DNA of 64,000 nt from Owenia fusiformis (lineage: Eukaryota; Annelida; Polychaeta; Sabellida; Oweniidae): NCBI GenBank assembly GCA_903813345.2, contig CAIIXF020000003.1, forward strand, positions 12,478,931 through 12,542,930. The letters are read 5' to 3'. The first letter of the stretch is position 1, and each line of letters begins with the position of its first letter. Made by a program: the position numbers and the translations under genes. Under the pieces are notes generated by a model. The model saw only the letters and a list, made by a program, of their open reading frames with translations. It did not search any database and was not told the origin of the DNA. Below, in pieces: positions 32,701 through 43,155 of this stretch.

Positions 32701-35700
32701 GAAAAAATAATGTTCCAGAGATTAATGTTTCCAAACTGTTTTGAAACAAACTAACGTCTTGTTTTCAACCTACACCTTGCTCCTTTCTGTCGTATTTAAT
32801 AAAACAAAAATAGTATATCACGGAGGGATACGAACCACTCACCTGGGACTTGGTTATTCACTAGCGCCATAGGCGTTCTACTATTCTGGATACAACTGAC
32901 GAGTCGTATTTAGTGGAGACAAAAGTGAGGATCATTTTGAATTGACGCTCGGTATAAATATATAATACTTTTGTTCTTTCATATCGGTAGCTCGTTGGCC
33001 TCATGGTTAGCGTGCCTGGCTTCCATAGTCTAGGTTAGTTGATCGAGACCCGTTCATGTCGAACTTTTTGATTTGCTTGTTGTCAAGATATAATAAGTAG
33101 GGCAAAATCCAGAAAAAGTAGATCAAAAATACTCCAATGGAGTATAAAATTGTCACCAGGATTCCGGAATGAGACGAATGTTAACTCGTGAAATCTCGGT
33201 AGATAAGGTAGGTCAGAAAATCCGGATTAATCCGAACAAGGTCCGGGAATTTCCGTCATAAGAAGTAGGTCAAAAATACTCCAATGGAGTATAAAATTGT
33301 CACCAGGATTCCGAAATATGACGAATCGAATCGGCAAACTTCGGTACAATAATGAAGTGCATAAAAATCGTGAAACAGGTGTCAGGGGCTTCCCTCATCT
33401 TTCCATAAATGGTTCTAAAAGCCTTATATGGATCTATCACGTGACATTCAAAATGACCTTCCTATATGGTTCTATGGGCCTTATATGGATCTTTCGAACA
33501 CGTGACCAAATCAAAATCAAAATCAAAATTTTACTTTGACCATTGGATGGGATTTCATAGAAAATATCAAAGAAAACATATTCTCGTGATCCTTAAATCA
33601 CTTAAATTCGATCATTTTATCTTCACCCCTTGATGGAATTTTATGAAAGAAGTTATGAAAACACATCATCATGTAAGGGTTTTCACCTAAATTAGCTCGT
33701 TTTATCTTGACCCTTCAATTGAATTTCATTGAAAAATGTTTCATGAAAAATATCATGTTATGATTTGTATTTAAATAAGACCGTTTCATTTAAATACTTG
33801 CTGGATAATATTTCATTAAAAAACGCACTTTAAAAATATTTCAGGATTTGCCTTAATTTATCAATGTAATGTAAGTATTAGATTGACTCTCAAATAGGGT
33901 TCTATTTTAACTTTTTTATTGAAATTAATACTAGGCAGGACTCACTCTCTAAATAGCTAATAAAAATTCAACCCTTGGATGTGATTTCGTTGAAAAAAAA
34001 ATATGACAAGTCCAGAATCAAATGATTTGTCCAGAACCTCTTAAGATCCTGTTTATTGTGCTACTTTAGTGAACGGGAATTATTTTTCTACCGCTTGGGA
34101 GAGTTTGAGACACGAAACTTGGAAATTAGCTTATTGTGACAACTTGTGAACGTTGAGTTTTATTTTTGTCCCCAACTGTAGTCCCAGACAATATTTCCCT
34201 GGACTTAAACTGAAACGTTGGCATTGGTATGTTGTTTGTAAAATATCCTTACCAAAAATTGGATTTGCAATCCATTAATTTAAATTAGCTGAACAATTTG
34301 CCATATTACATTTTTTATTGTTTCAGATGAGCCAGAGATTGCGCCAATCAATCTGTGTATCGCCATACAGAAATCTTGCACAGTTAATAACAATGATGTT
34401 AAATGGGCCTATGAACATGCCAAAGGACTAATAAAAAACATTGATAATGCTGGGTTTATAAGTACTGTTATATACTCTGACGAAGGGGAAGTCCAGGTTT
34501 GTGAAGTCATTTATATAAATTTTAACATTTTTATGAATGTATTAAATTTTAAAATACTACTTCAATAAGTTTTCCATTTCTTCGTCTTCAAATGATAGTT
34601 TTCAAAATGTATCAAAATAAGTCACATATTAGTTTAAGATAATAACTAGCTTATCAATTGTTTCTACCTAGTAATTAATTTTATGTAACAAGAAAAGCTT
34701 AATGAAGATATAACTAATATAATGGATCGATGTACTGTAGCATAAATTGAGACGTGAACCCGACACCAAACTGAAATCGTTAAATAAGCCGTTCAAGAAA
34801 TTCAAACCTCCTAGAAATCCTGAATGCGAAGATTGCAAGGCGAACACAAAATCTGCAATTCAAAAATGCTGGGATGAGTTTAACAGAACAAAGAACACAC
34901 TACAGGATGTAATGATCATATACACCGACGGGGTGTCCTTTGATACGAGGTTTGATTTTCATCAATAGGAAGTCGAAGTTTGCAATGTATATACCTTCAA
35001 TTTGATCACACTGACGAATTTTACAAGCTAATATTCCACACGCTACAATAAATACCAATGGGGCGAAATTACAGCCCTGCCGAATACCCCTTTCTAGTAT
35101 AAAGGGCTCAGAAATCCAACCATTGTTATTTATACAACTAATTGTTTCATTATTTAAAACATTTATCCAGGTCAAATATGAATCACCGAAGCCAAATCTT
35201 CTAAATGAATCTAAAATAAAGTCTTTAGATATACTATCATACGCAGCCGAAAAATCCACTCCTACAATTATGCCATGTATTTCTTTATCTAATGAATATT
35301 TAATAATATCATCAATTAATCGAAGAGTCATACCAGATCACTGATCACTGATTTCAACACATTTGCAAGAGATTTGGCTGCTATCTTATAATCACTGTTT
35401 AGAACTGATGTGTGGCGCCAGTTACAGTAGGCAGTTACTCTCGGGGAAGGGTTTTTCCTTAATAGATTAATGTCATAACTGCTTGTCTTTGAGACCATAA
35501 TAATTGACCATAATTTCAAGATAACTTACTGACAAAAAGTTTCCTTGAATATATTTTTGTCAGGCATTTTGCAATTCAGATTGTGAACTCCTAAGATACA
35601 TGTAGTTAAACAGACCAAAACGTCTAAATTGTCCTAACCTGTAAACTTTGCACCTCGGCTAATCATGGGCTTTCAAGAGAAACACTTGATTTAGAAATGA

Positions 35701-38700
35701 GATTGTCAAAACAAAACTATTTTGCATATAAATCCTGCATGATTACTTTCAGCAGAGACATATAAATGTTTTATATGTCTCTGATTGCGGCTGGATTCAT
35801 GTGATCTATCTTACACACTGGCGTAGTGTCACATACGCATAAAACGTTATCGCGTACTCTCAAAATTAAGAGAAAAGTTGATTATTTATAATGCACCACA
35901 CTTAAAAATGTATTTCAAAACGCCCGAAAAAGTTTTAAATGCAATCCCATTTTCAAAATTTCCCCCGAACCCCCCACCCCCTACCCCCTAAGCTCATTCG
36001 CTTCTCTCACTCAAAACTCATGGTCTAATTAAAGATCCTAATACTATAAACAATGTATTCGTTTTCACTATAGGTTCAATCTAGCTGAAGAAAGACAAAT
36101 CACGATAGAACATGCAGAGGGAAACAGGGCGAGGAACATTCAAACATTTGTCATAAAATACAAAAACCCCAACGGTCCAATCAAAGGAGATTTTGAATGG
36201 AGAGCATTGAACAACCCCGGGGCGTTGGCCGACTTACCACATCCCGAACCTATGAGTCTCACCAAGAATTTTAAGGCTACAGATTTCCTTAAAGATGTAT
36301 GCGGGTCTATACCTGATTGTACACGTACGCCTATTTATTTTCATTAAAAAGAGTGTTTAGAACTAACATTATAACAATTTTGCCAAAATGACCAATACCA
36401 ATTTTGAACTTAATACCTTTTTAGGGCGAAAGTTTTATGCCCTATTATTCCTAAAATAGGGAAATAGTGGGAAAATAAGTAAATCAACATATTGGAGAGT
36501 ATAGGATTCAAATCCATGCGCTTGAATTCGAGGATATTGCCATCTTTATGAAATATTGTTTCAAGTTTTATACTCTGTCGACCTTGTACTGCTTGTTGTT
36601 TAAGATCTACAGCACCATGCACATGTTCTATATTTGTTTGTATGGACCACCTAACCTAAAGATATTGCGTTTCTCCTAATTGGCTCTCTTTTTTATTAGC
36701 TTATATTTTCAGCGAAACCGCCGTCTTGTGGTGAAATCGACCTCGTTCTGATTATTGATCGATCTAATAGTATTACAGTGCCTAATATAAAGCGTACCAT
36801 CAAGTTCCTTGGCAGTATGGTTAAGAATCTTCAGGTTGATAGTGCCCACATACGCGTTGGTATCATCTCGTATAATCAGATTGTCTACGTACATTCGGAT
36901 GTCAATGAAGCACTGAGCAAGAAAGATGTGCTGGCAAGAATTGCTACAATTCCAACTTCGAATGCATTGTAAGATATGATCTAAATACAGTACGTCCAAA
37001 TACAAACCTGACTAATTGAGGCCAGTCAGTGCTACTTATCGAGGGTCAGCTGGAACAAGATTATTTCTCTCATCATTATTTTTCCATTTCAGGGCGACCC
37101 ACACACACGAAGCACTGGCCAAGGCACGTGAAATGTTAAACAACAGTAGTAGAAGAGGAACTGCAAAGCAAGTAATTGTCGTGGCAACTGATGGTCAAAC
37201 TTGGCTGTTGAAGGACAACGTTGGTGGTTACGCGGCCAAGTACGTATATCTTTTTAAATAGATGGCGGCTATAAAATACGCAATTAACACTTATTATATG
37301 AATTAGCAATTAGGTTTTACACTACAGATTGTGCAGTTTGTACTAATTGTACGATTAGGTTACTTCATCCATAGTTTATGTTTATGTTTATTTCTTTATA
37401 ATTACACACAAATATACATACACTGCATGAGTGGGTGACACTTTAAAAAGTGTATATTCTTAACAAAAGCTTTAGAATAAAGGTCGTGTGTTGTGCAGTT
37501 CGATGTTAAGTGAGATTTCATGTCCTGGATTAAGTATCACTTTAGCATCATATACACTACAGAATGAAAAATGAATTTAGAGCAAAAACTGTTTTCAATA
37601 TTCATTTAATACAAATAGGATAACGTTGACTTATGATGAAAGGATTTCCATGTTCGATGAAATTGCAAATTAAGACAAATGTTTTTGCTACTAGCGCAGT
37701 CAGATGTCCTTCAATCCATGAAGACCATTCTTGAAATACAGTACTTGATCACCCATATTTGACACTTTAAAATATGAATTTTTGCTAGATAATTGGGTTA
37801 AAATGTATTTTCCTCATTAAACACCACTTCTACAATGGGTTTTGTCTCAATTTCAAGGCTTAAAGCTATCATCAAATGAAGTCATTATATATACAATATA
37901 CTTTTAAACCATATTTATTTATTTTTTATAATGTACCCCCTCACCTGCCTTGTAGGGGTGGGGGTCAGAGACTAAAAAATCCATGAAAATCACCCCCAAA
38001 TCGCTTGCCCCGAAATCATTTTTTCCCTCAGACCAAGTGATTCTACAACTGCACCAAGTTTGTTGCTTTCCTGAAAAAGATGAACTATAAATGGCTCATT
38101 TCTGGACATCTGACTTCGCTATACATTGTGTTTGTAAGTTAATGAACATTCATGCTTATCTGCATGTGTGGAACCATTGGTTTTTACTAAGCATCCTGTT
38201 TGACTTGTTTTCTTTTGCATGTGTATTAGTTTCCTATTTCGACCGAATTGTACCATTAATTTAGTTTTAAAATGTTTGACTTCAACATCCCAAAACTGTG
38301 GCGTAACTCTTCAAACTAGTTACGGAAACGGATCAGTTTTCCTAACAAAATGTTGAAACCTCAAAGGTTCGATTTTTACATTTTCATTATATTTCTCGAG
38401 ATGTATGCAATGTCTTCACGACCGTTTCGATACAACTATGTGTCAGCATCATATGTTTATGAAAATCTAATAATTTGTGAATGAATAGTTCACAAGGCAC
38501 CAGAATGATCAAACCAAATACCTCGCTATTATTAGGTAAACGGAACGGTTAAAAAAGTGCAGCTGGAACCGTTTTTAATGTTCCGTTTTCGTAACTAAAG
38601 TGAAGAAGTACTAAGTATATTGATGATTTTATAGTTTCGTGAATTATACGTTCGCAAATGTTTAGATCTTCTAAAACATATGATGCTGACACACGTTTTA

Positions 38701-39910
38701 GCCAAATCATGGAAAAGTAAAATCGTACCTTCGTAGCTGCAACATTGTGTTACGATGCGTTGTCGTGACATTTTGAAGAGTTACTCGATCTCCACTGACG
38801 ATGAGGGTTAGACGATGGGCATGCAAGCTGTTAATGTGGACCATGAAATAGTTATGCAACACTCTATAGGTTTGTTTCGGACAAACTGTATGGATCATCC
38901 TTCGGGTATATCTCTCCGATTTCTATGGTCATTCGAATACCGCAATCAGAATAAACCCCTTCAGGGATAAAGGTAATATCCAAATCCCTCATTGCACTAT
39001 CCTTATTTACGGGAAGTAGATATAGCATATCTCACCGATGTAATAATTCATTTTATCTGTTTTCTCATTTAATTTAAGGCACAATTCTCCAATTACAGTT
39101 GAGGAAGCCAGACGCGCCAAGGAAGAAGGAGCTGAGTTATTTACTATAGGTATGTAGTGTATGATGGTCCATAATATCGAAATTCAAAAGACATTTTAGA
39201 TTAACCGGAAAAACAAGGTGTTGGTAAACCGTTTTACAAAAGAGAACTTCAAACTATTAAAAAGAAACACGGCTGATCTAAAATACGATACCATCACACA
39301 ATTCTTTTTCTTATTTTAATGTTAGGCTTACCAAACAGAGGAGGTGCTATAAGAGGAAGGGAGGAAGAATGGATCCCAATGTCTAGTGATCCTTATGAAT
39401 GCCATTTCATTGACATGACAGAGCCAGATGTGACATTTGATGATCTAGTATTTGCACGGTTCCATATTTTAACACAGCTTTGTATATTTGGTAAGTTGTA
39501 AGGTTAAAATAAAACGATGCTCTTGTCTCATTGAACGATGTTTGCCCCCACCCCCACATGATACTTAATGACCCCATGGGAGTCGATTGTGGTTTATGGG
39601 GCAAGGTCCCACGGAGACCCAAGGACTCCCATAGAATCCCATACAATGTTAAATCTATGGAGGTCCTACTGTACCACATTTTTGTATGTTTGGCTTTAGG
39701 TTCCGACATATATGTGAAAGGTTTTGATTGTTCATTCTGTGACAAAACCACGCTCTACATGTAGCTAGATGACAAAAACTGATCGCATCCTTTAATTCAC
39801 GTGCTACATTAAATTTTGTAGAAGAAGGCGAGTGTCAGTATGTCGCAGATGAAGAGGAAATCGAAAGACGTGCTGGAGAAGCTTTGGAGGAGGGAAGTGG
39901 TGAAATCTAG
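20731..39910 (+). CDS. Secreted tandem-VWA protein, gene B (9 coding exons)
   Basis: Coding exons: 20731-20983, 34327-34496, 34741-34949, 36074-36324, 36713-36968, 37093-37239, 39079-39149, 39326-39490, 39822-39910. They sum to 1611 bases in phase, giving 536 residues. The layout is the same as gene A. A signal peptide starts MNVLNILLPCILLVMFPS. The four-cysteine region ends CTPYDC. VWA 1 has IAIQKSC in place of DxSxS. VWA 2 has a complete MIDAS (D310-R-S312-N-S314, Thr in ATHTHEAL, Asp in VIVVATDGQTW). The acidic tail is a little longer. The acceptor CCAG ends directly before the ATG. AATAAA at 40035 lies 125 bases after the stop. The main oddity is intron 1, 13.3 kb long, filled with transposable elements and with a tandem array of its own 5' splice site. 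Linking exon 1 to exon 2 across that distance rests on phase, order and paralogy; transcript evidence would be needed. Confidence 0.83.
20984..21540 (+). repeat. 107-bp tandem array of gene B exon 1 end plus splice donor
   Basis: The segment covering the last ~40 bases of exon 1, the donor and about 65 bases of intron is repeated. The CAG before GTAAAT occurs at 20981 (real exon end), 21088, 21195, 21302, 21409 and 21527. Four spacings are exactly 107 bases and the last is 118. Copies 2-5 are nearly identical to each other, and differ from the exon copy (CATATGATTGTCCAG against CATATGATTGTTCAG). Each repeat keeps an intact GTAAAT donor. Confidence 0.93.
21716..21960 (+). repeat. tRNA-derived SINE-like repeat, copy 2
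   Basis: The part at 21856-21925 looks like a tRNA: GTTAGTATAGTGGTTAGAAC is a good A-box/D-arm, as in tRNA-Asp or tRNA-Glu, and GTGGATCGACTCCCAC resembles a B box/T-arm. The anticodon arm pairs poorly. The related copy at 60-310 lacks good boxes. A tRNA-derived SINE is the best reading; a working tRNA gene is unlikely. Confidence 0.5.
22320..23612. mobile_element. pogo/Tigger-like non-autonomous DNA transposon
   Basis: The termini are inverted: CAGTAAAACCTGTCTAATCC at the left, and the right end read on the minus strand begins CAGTAGAACCTGTATATCTG. TAGTA flanks both ends (22315-22319 and 23613-23617), containing the TA that pogo-like elements duplicate. CAGTA(A/G)AACCT termini are typical of pogo-like MITEs. 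No transposase is seen. Inside are a G run at about 22410 and a degenerate tandem repeat at 23030-23280 (unit about 80 bases). Confidence 0.75.
23635..24508. mobile_element. Palindromic foldback element, about 0.87 kb
   Basis: Left arm (23635-24028) and right arm (24126-24508) are reverse complements with scattered differences. Landmarks in both are the end AATATACCAAT, the GCGATA(A/G)CGTTTAATTTAGTTCAG segment and the CAGTGACGTCACTG core. A single arm recurs at 322-653. No coding sequence is present. This is a non-autonomous foldback or long-TIR DNA element. Confidence 0.85.
24783..26166. mobile_element. Palindromic foldback element, about 1.4 kb
   Basis: Arms at 24783-25290 and 25672-26166 are reverse complements. 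They start and end with ATCACACCCGGTGATCGTGA and contain the runs AAAATGGGACGGAGGGG and GGCGCAACGCCACCAACGTG. Long G or C runs flank each arm. A degenerate right arm occurs at 31900-32225. It has no coding capacity. Confidence 0.85.
26760..27420. repeat. Imperfect inverted repeat
   Basis: GATTGGCTCCCAGAATGCAAC near 26825 is mirrored by GTTGCATTCTGGGAGTCAACC near 27375. GTCACCATACTAGTCAATGGG near 26871 partly mirrors the GTGACGTATTAG and TGGCCCATGAC parts near 27275-27305. This is probably an old palindromic element. A short frame at 27032-27220 shows no protein features. Confidence 0.5.
28480..28560 (-). repeat. tRNA-like (SINE head) sequence in left arm; mirrored in right arm
   Basis: On the minus strand this reads GGTAGCTCGTTGGCCTCATGG, then TTAGCGTGCCTGGC, and later TTGATCGAGACCCG, resembling pol III A and B boxes. 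The mirror copy lies at about 32992-33066 on the + strand. It is a plausible tRNA-derived SINE head. It does not fold as a good tRNA by eye. Confidence 0.35.
28665..28722 (+). repeat. Second tRNA-like sequence in the arm, opposite orientation
   Basis: GCCTATGGCGCTAGTGAATAA resembles an A box and GTGGTTCGTATCCC a B box, about 35 bases apart. The mirror copy is at about 32825-32880 on the minus strand. Each arm thus holds two tRNA-like heads facing away from each other. Confidence 0.35.
30188..30398. mobile_element. MITE, copy 2, with 5-base target duplication
   Basis: The element runs from CACACTACTATACC to GGTATAGTAGTGTG, perfect inverted ends. GTTTA directly flanks both sides (30183-30187 and 30399-30403). 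It is collinear with 1183-1393. This copy is nested in the central part of the large inverted structure. Confidence 0.88.
30410..30655 (+). repeat. Dispersed repeat, shared with 9534-9800
   Basis: Similar in inverse orientation to 9534-9800, with GATGCGAGCAGGTAGTTACCA near the left end and AATATGTCCAGTGAACG further on. No coding sequence. Confidence 0.6.
31090..31910. repeat. Short inverted repeat pair
   Basis: About 55 bases at 31105-31160 (AATTTTCGTTATAAGTTG, then ACTTATACGTATACTTATA) are mirrored at 31850-31905. The stretch between shows no gene. It may be a small long-TIR element. Confidence 0.5.
31911..32225 (+). repeat. Degenerate solo arm of the 1.4-kb foldback family
   Basis: The stretch follows the right arm at 25880-26166 (AGGT(C/T)GTGTAGACC, TGACTTTTGCACGTTG, ATAGATCT(C/T)ATA) but is more diverged. 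In place of GGTGGCGTT it carries a (GAT)7-8 microsatellite around 31991-32010. Confidence 0.65.
34960..35525 (-). mobile_element. LINE reverse transcriptase fragment (L1/Tx1-like), antisense in gene B
   Basis: Two minus-strand frames, 35328-35519 and 34900-35331, together cover part of a non-LTR reverse transcriptase. Visible blocks are NWRHTSVLNSDYKIAAKSLA, then VDFSAAYDSI (palm motif A with its aspartate) and RGIRQGCNFAP (motif B region). A frameshift near 35330 separates them. The order and wording fit L1/Tx1-type enzymes. Endonuclease, the catalytic YADD region and both ends are missing. It lies in intron 3 of gene B, starting about ten bases after the exon 3 donor. Confidence 0.75.
37270..39078. 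other. Gene B intron 6, about 1.8 kb
   Basis: No exon is supported. CATATGATGCTGACAC at about 38678 and its near complement around 38441 suggest an imperfect inverted repeat between 38290 and 38790. Confidence 0.35.
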
Positions 39911-40243
39911 ACTAATCACCATAGTGACACAAAACAATGAACGGAAACATTATATATTGATGGAATTAGTGCTATTTTATATTGGGAATATATGCTAGTA
40001 CATGTAATTTACATTTGTAAATGTACTCAAGCTGAATAAAGGACCTTATTAACGTAATCTACATCATATCACATGTTATGCAACACTGGCATTGTAGTTT
40101 TATGATTACAACGGAGTATGCATTTATGAATTCCTGTCATGATCTTTTCATCCAAGACATTTTTACTGTTAATCGTTTAATAATTAAGTGGAATATACTT
40201 CTTTTCTATATTTATCTAACAGTGATCCCCTTAGATTTCATGT

Positions 40244-40584
40244 ATTAAGGTCAGGGTGCATGATAGGAAATTTTCTGCATTCCTCAATTGAGTCACATGT
40301 TATTTTTCTAACAAGAATCACTCCTTCCCCACATTGTCTATATCTTCCAGTTTTGCACAAAGAGTACACTTATGTGCCTATTTTTTTCACTAAATTTTCT
40401 CATTTTTTATACATTTTACAAAACAAACCTTCTCACAAGGCTTTTCTAGGCACATAAGTGCACTATTTGTGCAAACTTGGAAGATGTAGACAATGTGGGG
40501 AAGGAGTTATTCTTGTTTGAAAAATAACATGTGACTCAATTGAGGAATGCAGAAAATTTCCCAACATGCACCCTGTCCTTAATT
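40244..40584. mobile_element. Near-perfect palindromic MITE, 341 bp
   Basis: Left arm (40244-40381) and right arm (40450-40584) are close reverse complements, beginning ATTAAGGTCAGGGTGCATG and containing GAGTCACATGTTATTTTT and CACTTATGTGCCTA. The loop is about 70 bases. The same terminal sequence recurs near 63740-63758. It sits about 330 bases after the stop of gene B. Confidence 0.88.
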
Positions 40585-40599
40585 CAAATAGAGGCCAAT

Positions 40600-40840
40600 G
40601 TCCAAACTTAAGTATTTGTATATTTAGGCCAAATCTAAATTCAAATTCCTTAATATAAGCCAAACCTTAACTGAAATATTTGAATATTAGCCAAATCTAA
40701 ATTCAAATTTTGAATATAAGCCAAACCTGATCAAGTCTTGAGTCGGAGGATGTGAGTATCTGAATATGAGCCAAACCTAAATTCAAGTATTTGATATAAG
40801 CCAGACCTAAATTCAAGTTCTTTGTACTGGCCAAGCCCAT
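40600..40840. repeat. Degenerate tandem repeat, about 35-45 bp unit
   Basis: Repeated AAGCCAAACCTAAATTCAAG-like units, with GAATAT spacers, run across the stretch. They do not code. Confidence 0.7.
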
Positions 40841-41184
40841 TCAATTGATTGGGCTGGGCATGAACTGCATGATTGTATTTTTCAGATGAGTTGTAAACTC
40901 AAAATGTCATCTTCTAGCCCTTCTCACCAGGGCCCTATAGGACCAATTACCTAAAATGAAGAATACACAATTAGATTATTAAGAACAATAGCAAAAAGAA
41001 CTCAACTATCAAAATATACAAAATATATTTTCCATAAAATTGAGGTATGATGCAATGACTCCGAAAGATGTTGACTGCATTTTGTATTTCACAATGTACG
41101 TATCAAATTGTAAAGGAAGTTGACAGAAACATGTAACTGAGTCGACGAAAATATAACAGGTTTTAACATGCTATCTAATGGAGA

Positions 41185-41214
41185 CTTTCGGTTGCCAAAC
41201 CTATGGAGGGGGCT
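41185..41214. repeat. Solo terminus of a Tc1/mariner-type foldback family
   Basis: TCGGTTGCCAAACCTATGGAGGGG matches the terminal sequence of the element at 49701-50579. It lies immediately 3' of the TRIM stop codon, perhaps inside its 3' untranslated region. Confidence 0.6.
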
Positions 41215-41226
41215 TTTAGTTTTACC

Positions 41227-43155
41227 TTATTTTCTGTACTTGACGCTGAATAGCTGTCCTTTGCTGTCTCCTACAAGAAGTTTCCCATCATTGTTGATTG
41301 CAACTGCATACGGGTAATATACACCATCTGCACCCATGAGAACGTATCTGATGAATTTCCCAACGGGGCTTAGGAGAACAACCCTGTGGTTGAACGAATC
41401 CGCAACAAATATATAATCCCTTGTATCCCTGCAAACGCCATATGGGAATAAAAGGTTTTCCTCACCAGAACCTTGGCTTCCATACCTGAAGACTTCTGTA
41501 CCATCTCTTGCGATACCTCTTATACAGTGCTCTTTGAGGTCACTCATTATATTGACGCCTTTACTGTTAATTGTAAGATGGTGAGGGTTGTTGAAAACGC
41601 CTGGCTTGATTTGGGGTTGCCATATTGCTTGAGTAACATGATGCATTTGGTTACTAGCTCCGTCAGTCACCGTCAGATCACCGTTTGGATTAACAGCAAT
41701 GCTCTTCAATTGTTTTAAACCACCACATTCAGCATCGTATTTGTAACAACCGTCAATATCATAGATACTGATTTTGTTGGTGGAGCCATCTATGAACGCA
41801 AGGTTTCCATCATTCATTAAAGCAACACGATAAAACTGCTTTTCCAAATCCTTTTTTAGCTTATGGCTGTTATCATACAATTTTGTCATATTGCCCCCAA
41901 GTGCTACATATTCACCTGCAGGTGTGACAGTTAGATCGAATATGCAACTTGGATGTAACTTATTACTAGATATGATAGGGTCACATAAATGTCCGAGGGC
42001 ATCCACATTCAATGGTTCTCGCACGTTTACCTCGCTTATTTTCGTACGATTCACCTTTCCAAATTCAACTTTATCACCATCACATATTCCTTCAACGAAT
42101 CTTAATTCAATCGTTTGACCAAAAGAGGTGCATTTAGACCATTCTTCATATTTCTCATTGACCTTTATTCTAAGACTTGCAATTTCGATAGGGTTGCTAT
42201 GCTTTACTAAATGTTGGTATTTGTTGATTTTACGCTCAAACATTTCCTTCTGACGTTTCAGTTGGTCAATATGGGACATGGCCTGCCTTGCGTTGGATTC
42301 TTTTTCTTTAATCACCTCCTCGGTCAGGGATTTGTATTTCACACGAAGAGTGTTCATCGAGGTTTTCAAGCCATTTTCTATTTCAGTTGTGATATTATCA
42401 GTATTTCGTTCAAGTTGACTTTTATAGGCTTGTGTATCTTGGATTGCCGTTTCATAGCTGTCCAGTAGCTGCTGACTGTTTGCTATGACGTCACGAATCT
42501 GCGTCGAATTGTTTTCGCTTCTCTCTGTAATTTGGTCACAAGCATGGTCCAAATGATTAATGTCATAACACTGAGAACAAAGAAGCATCCCGTCAACCCT
42601 ACAGTAGAGATGTAACGGATTACTTGGGTGTCGTTTACAATATACTGTTTTTTCTTTTATATTCTTATGGGTTGTGGTTAAGTCGTTCGTTTGATCTGCT
42701 GTAAATTCAAGAACATTATGATTTTCCATTAGTGCGTCGTGAATATCCTTGCACATGCAACACAAATATTTACTGCAATCAAAGCATCGGACCGTAGCTT
42801 GGTTGCACTTGTTTTTCGATTTTGATTCAAAACCCACATCACACGGTGGTAGCCCTGCTTTAATAATTTTCCGCGTTTGAGTGTCATCGTTCCGCTTCTT
42901 AAACTTATCTAAAATGGTTGTAATCACAGGGCTTACTTTTAAATCTGCCACTCCCATATTTGCCACGTCATGACGGCATACTGGGCATTTCAGCGATTGT
43001 ATTTCCATATTTTCAGTTAGACCGTTTAGGCATTTACGGCAATATGTATGCATACACGGCAGTGTCTTTGGATCTGTAAATATCTCTAGACATATCCCAC
43101 AAGTTAGAATATCCTTTTCGTCATCACTTCTAGAAGCCATTGCTAGTTCGAACAC
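41227..43155 (-). CDS. TRIM-NHL-like protein (RING, B-boxes, coiled coil, beta-propeller)
   Basis: A single-exon frame of 642 residues. The RING finger is C3HC4 (C19, C22, C34, H36, C39, C42, C57, C60), so E3 ubiquitin ligase activity is expected. A first B-box-like cysteine/histidine cluster spans about 105-146. B-box 2 follows the usual C-H-C-D-C-C-H-H pattern (C173, H176, C185, D188, C193, C196, H201, H204). A long helical, coiled-coil region spans about 215-340. The C-terminal ~270 residues form NHL-type repeats, seen in LFPYGVCRDTRDYIFVADSF and YYPYAVAINNDGKLLVGDS. This is the TRIM2/3/45/56/71 architecture, commonly expanded in molluscs and other invertebrates, with roles in innate immunity or RNA regulation. 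An alternative start is M6. I cannot assign an orthologue. No introns were needed. Confidence 0.93.
   Translation of the reverse strand: MFELAMASRSDDEKDILTCGICLEIFTDPKTLPCMHTYCRKCLNGLTENMEIQSLKCPVCRHDVANMGVADLKVSPVITTILDKFKKRNDDTQTRKIIKAGLPPCDVGFESKSKNKCNQATVRCFDCSKYLCCMCKDIHDALMENHNVLEFTADQTNDLTTTHKNIKEKTVYCKRHPSNPLHLYCRVDGMLLCSQCYDINHLDHACDQITERSENNSTQIRDVIANSQQLLDSYETAIQDTQAYKSQLERNTDNITTEIENGLKTSMNTLRVKYKSLTEEVIKEKESNARQAMSHIDQLKRQKEMFERKINKYQHLVKHSNPIEIASLRIKVNEKYEEWSKCTSFGQTIELRFVEGICDGDKVEFGKVNRTKISEVNVREPLNVDALGHLCDPIISSNKLHPSCIFDLTVTPAGEYVALGGNMTKLYDNSHKLKKDLEKQFYRVALMNDGNLAFIDGSTNKISIYDIDGCYKYDAECGGLKQLKSIAVNPNGDLTVTDGASNQMHHVTQAIWQPQIKPGVFNNPHHLTINSKGVNIMSDLKEHCIRGIARDGTEVFRYGSQGSGEENLLFPYGVCRDTRDYIFVADSFNHRVVLLSPVGKFIRYVLMGADGVYYPYAVAINNDGKLLVGDSKGQLFSVKYRK

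Larger units (their letters stand above)
27492..34053. mobile_element. 6.56-kb structure with 1.33-kb inverted arms
   Basis: The left arm (27492-28825) and right arm (32716-34053) are reverse complements over their whole length with very few differences. The outer ends are AACAGGATCTTAAGAGG and its complement. TATT flanks each side, a possible 4-base target duplication. The 3.9-kb centre carries a MITE, a dispersed repeat and a foldback fragment, but no transposase or other gene. It may be a long-TIR DNA element (non-autonomous) or an inverted segmental duplication. It lies in intron 1 of gene B and would form a long double-stranded hairpin in the transcript. Confidence 0.85.

Noticed and set aside
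34900-34968. C-terminal part of the antisense RT frame over gene B exon 3
   Set aside because: RT similarity ends near 34960; the remaining residues are the exon read backwards.
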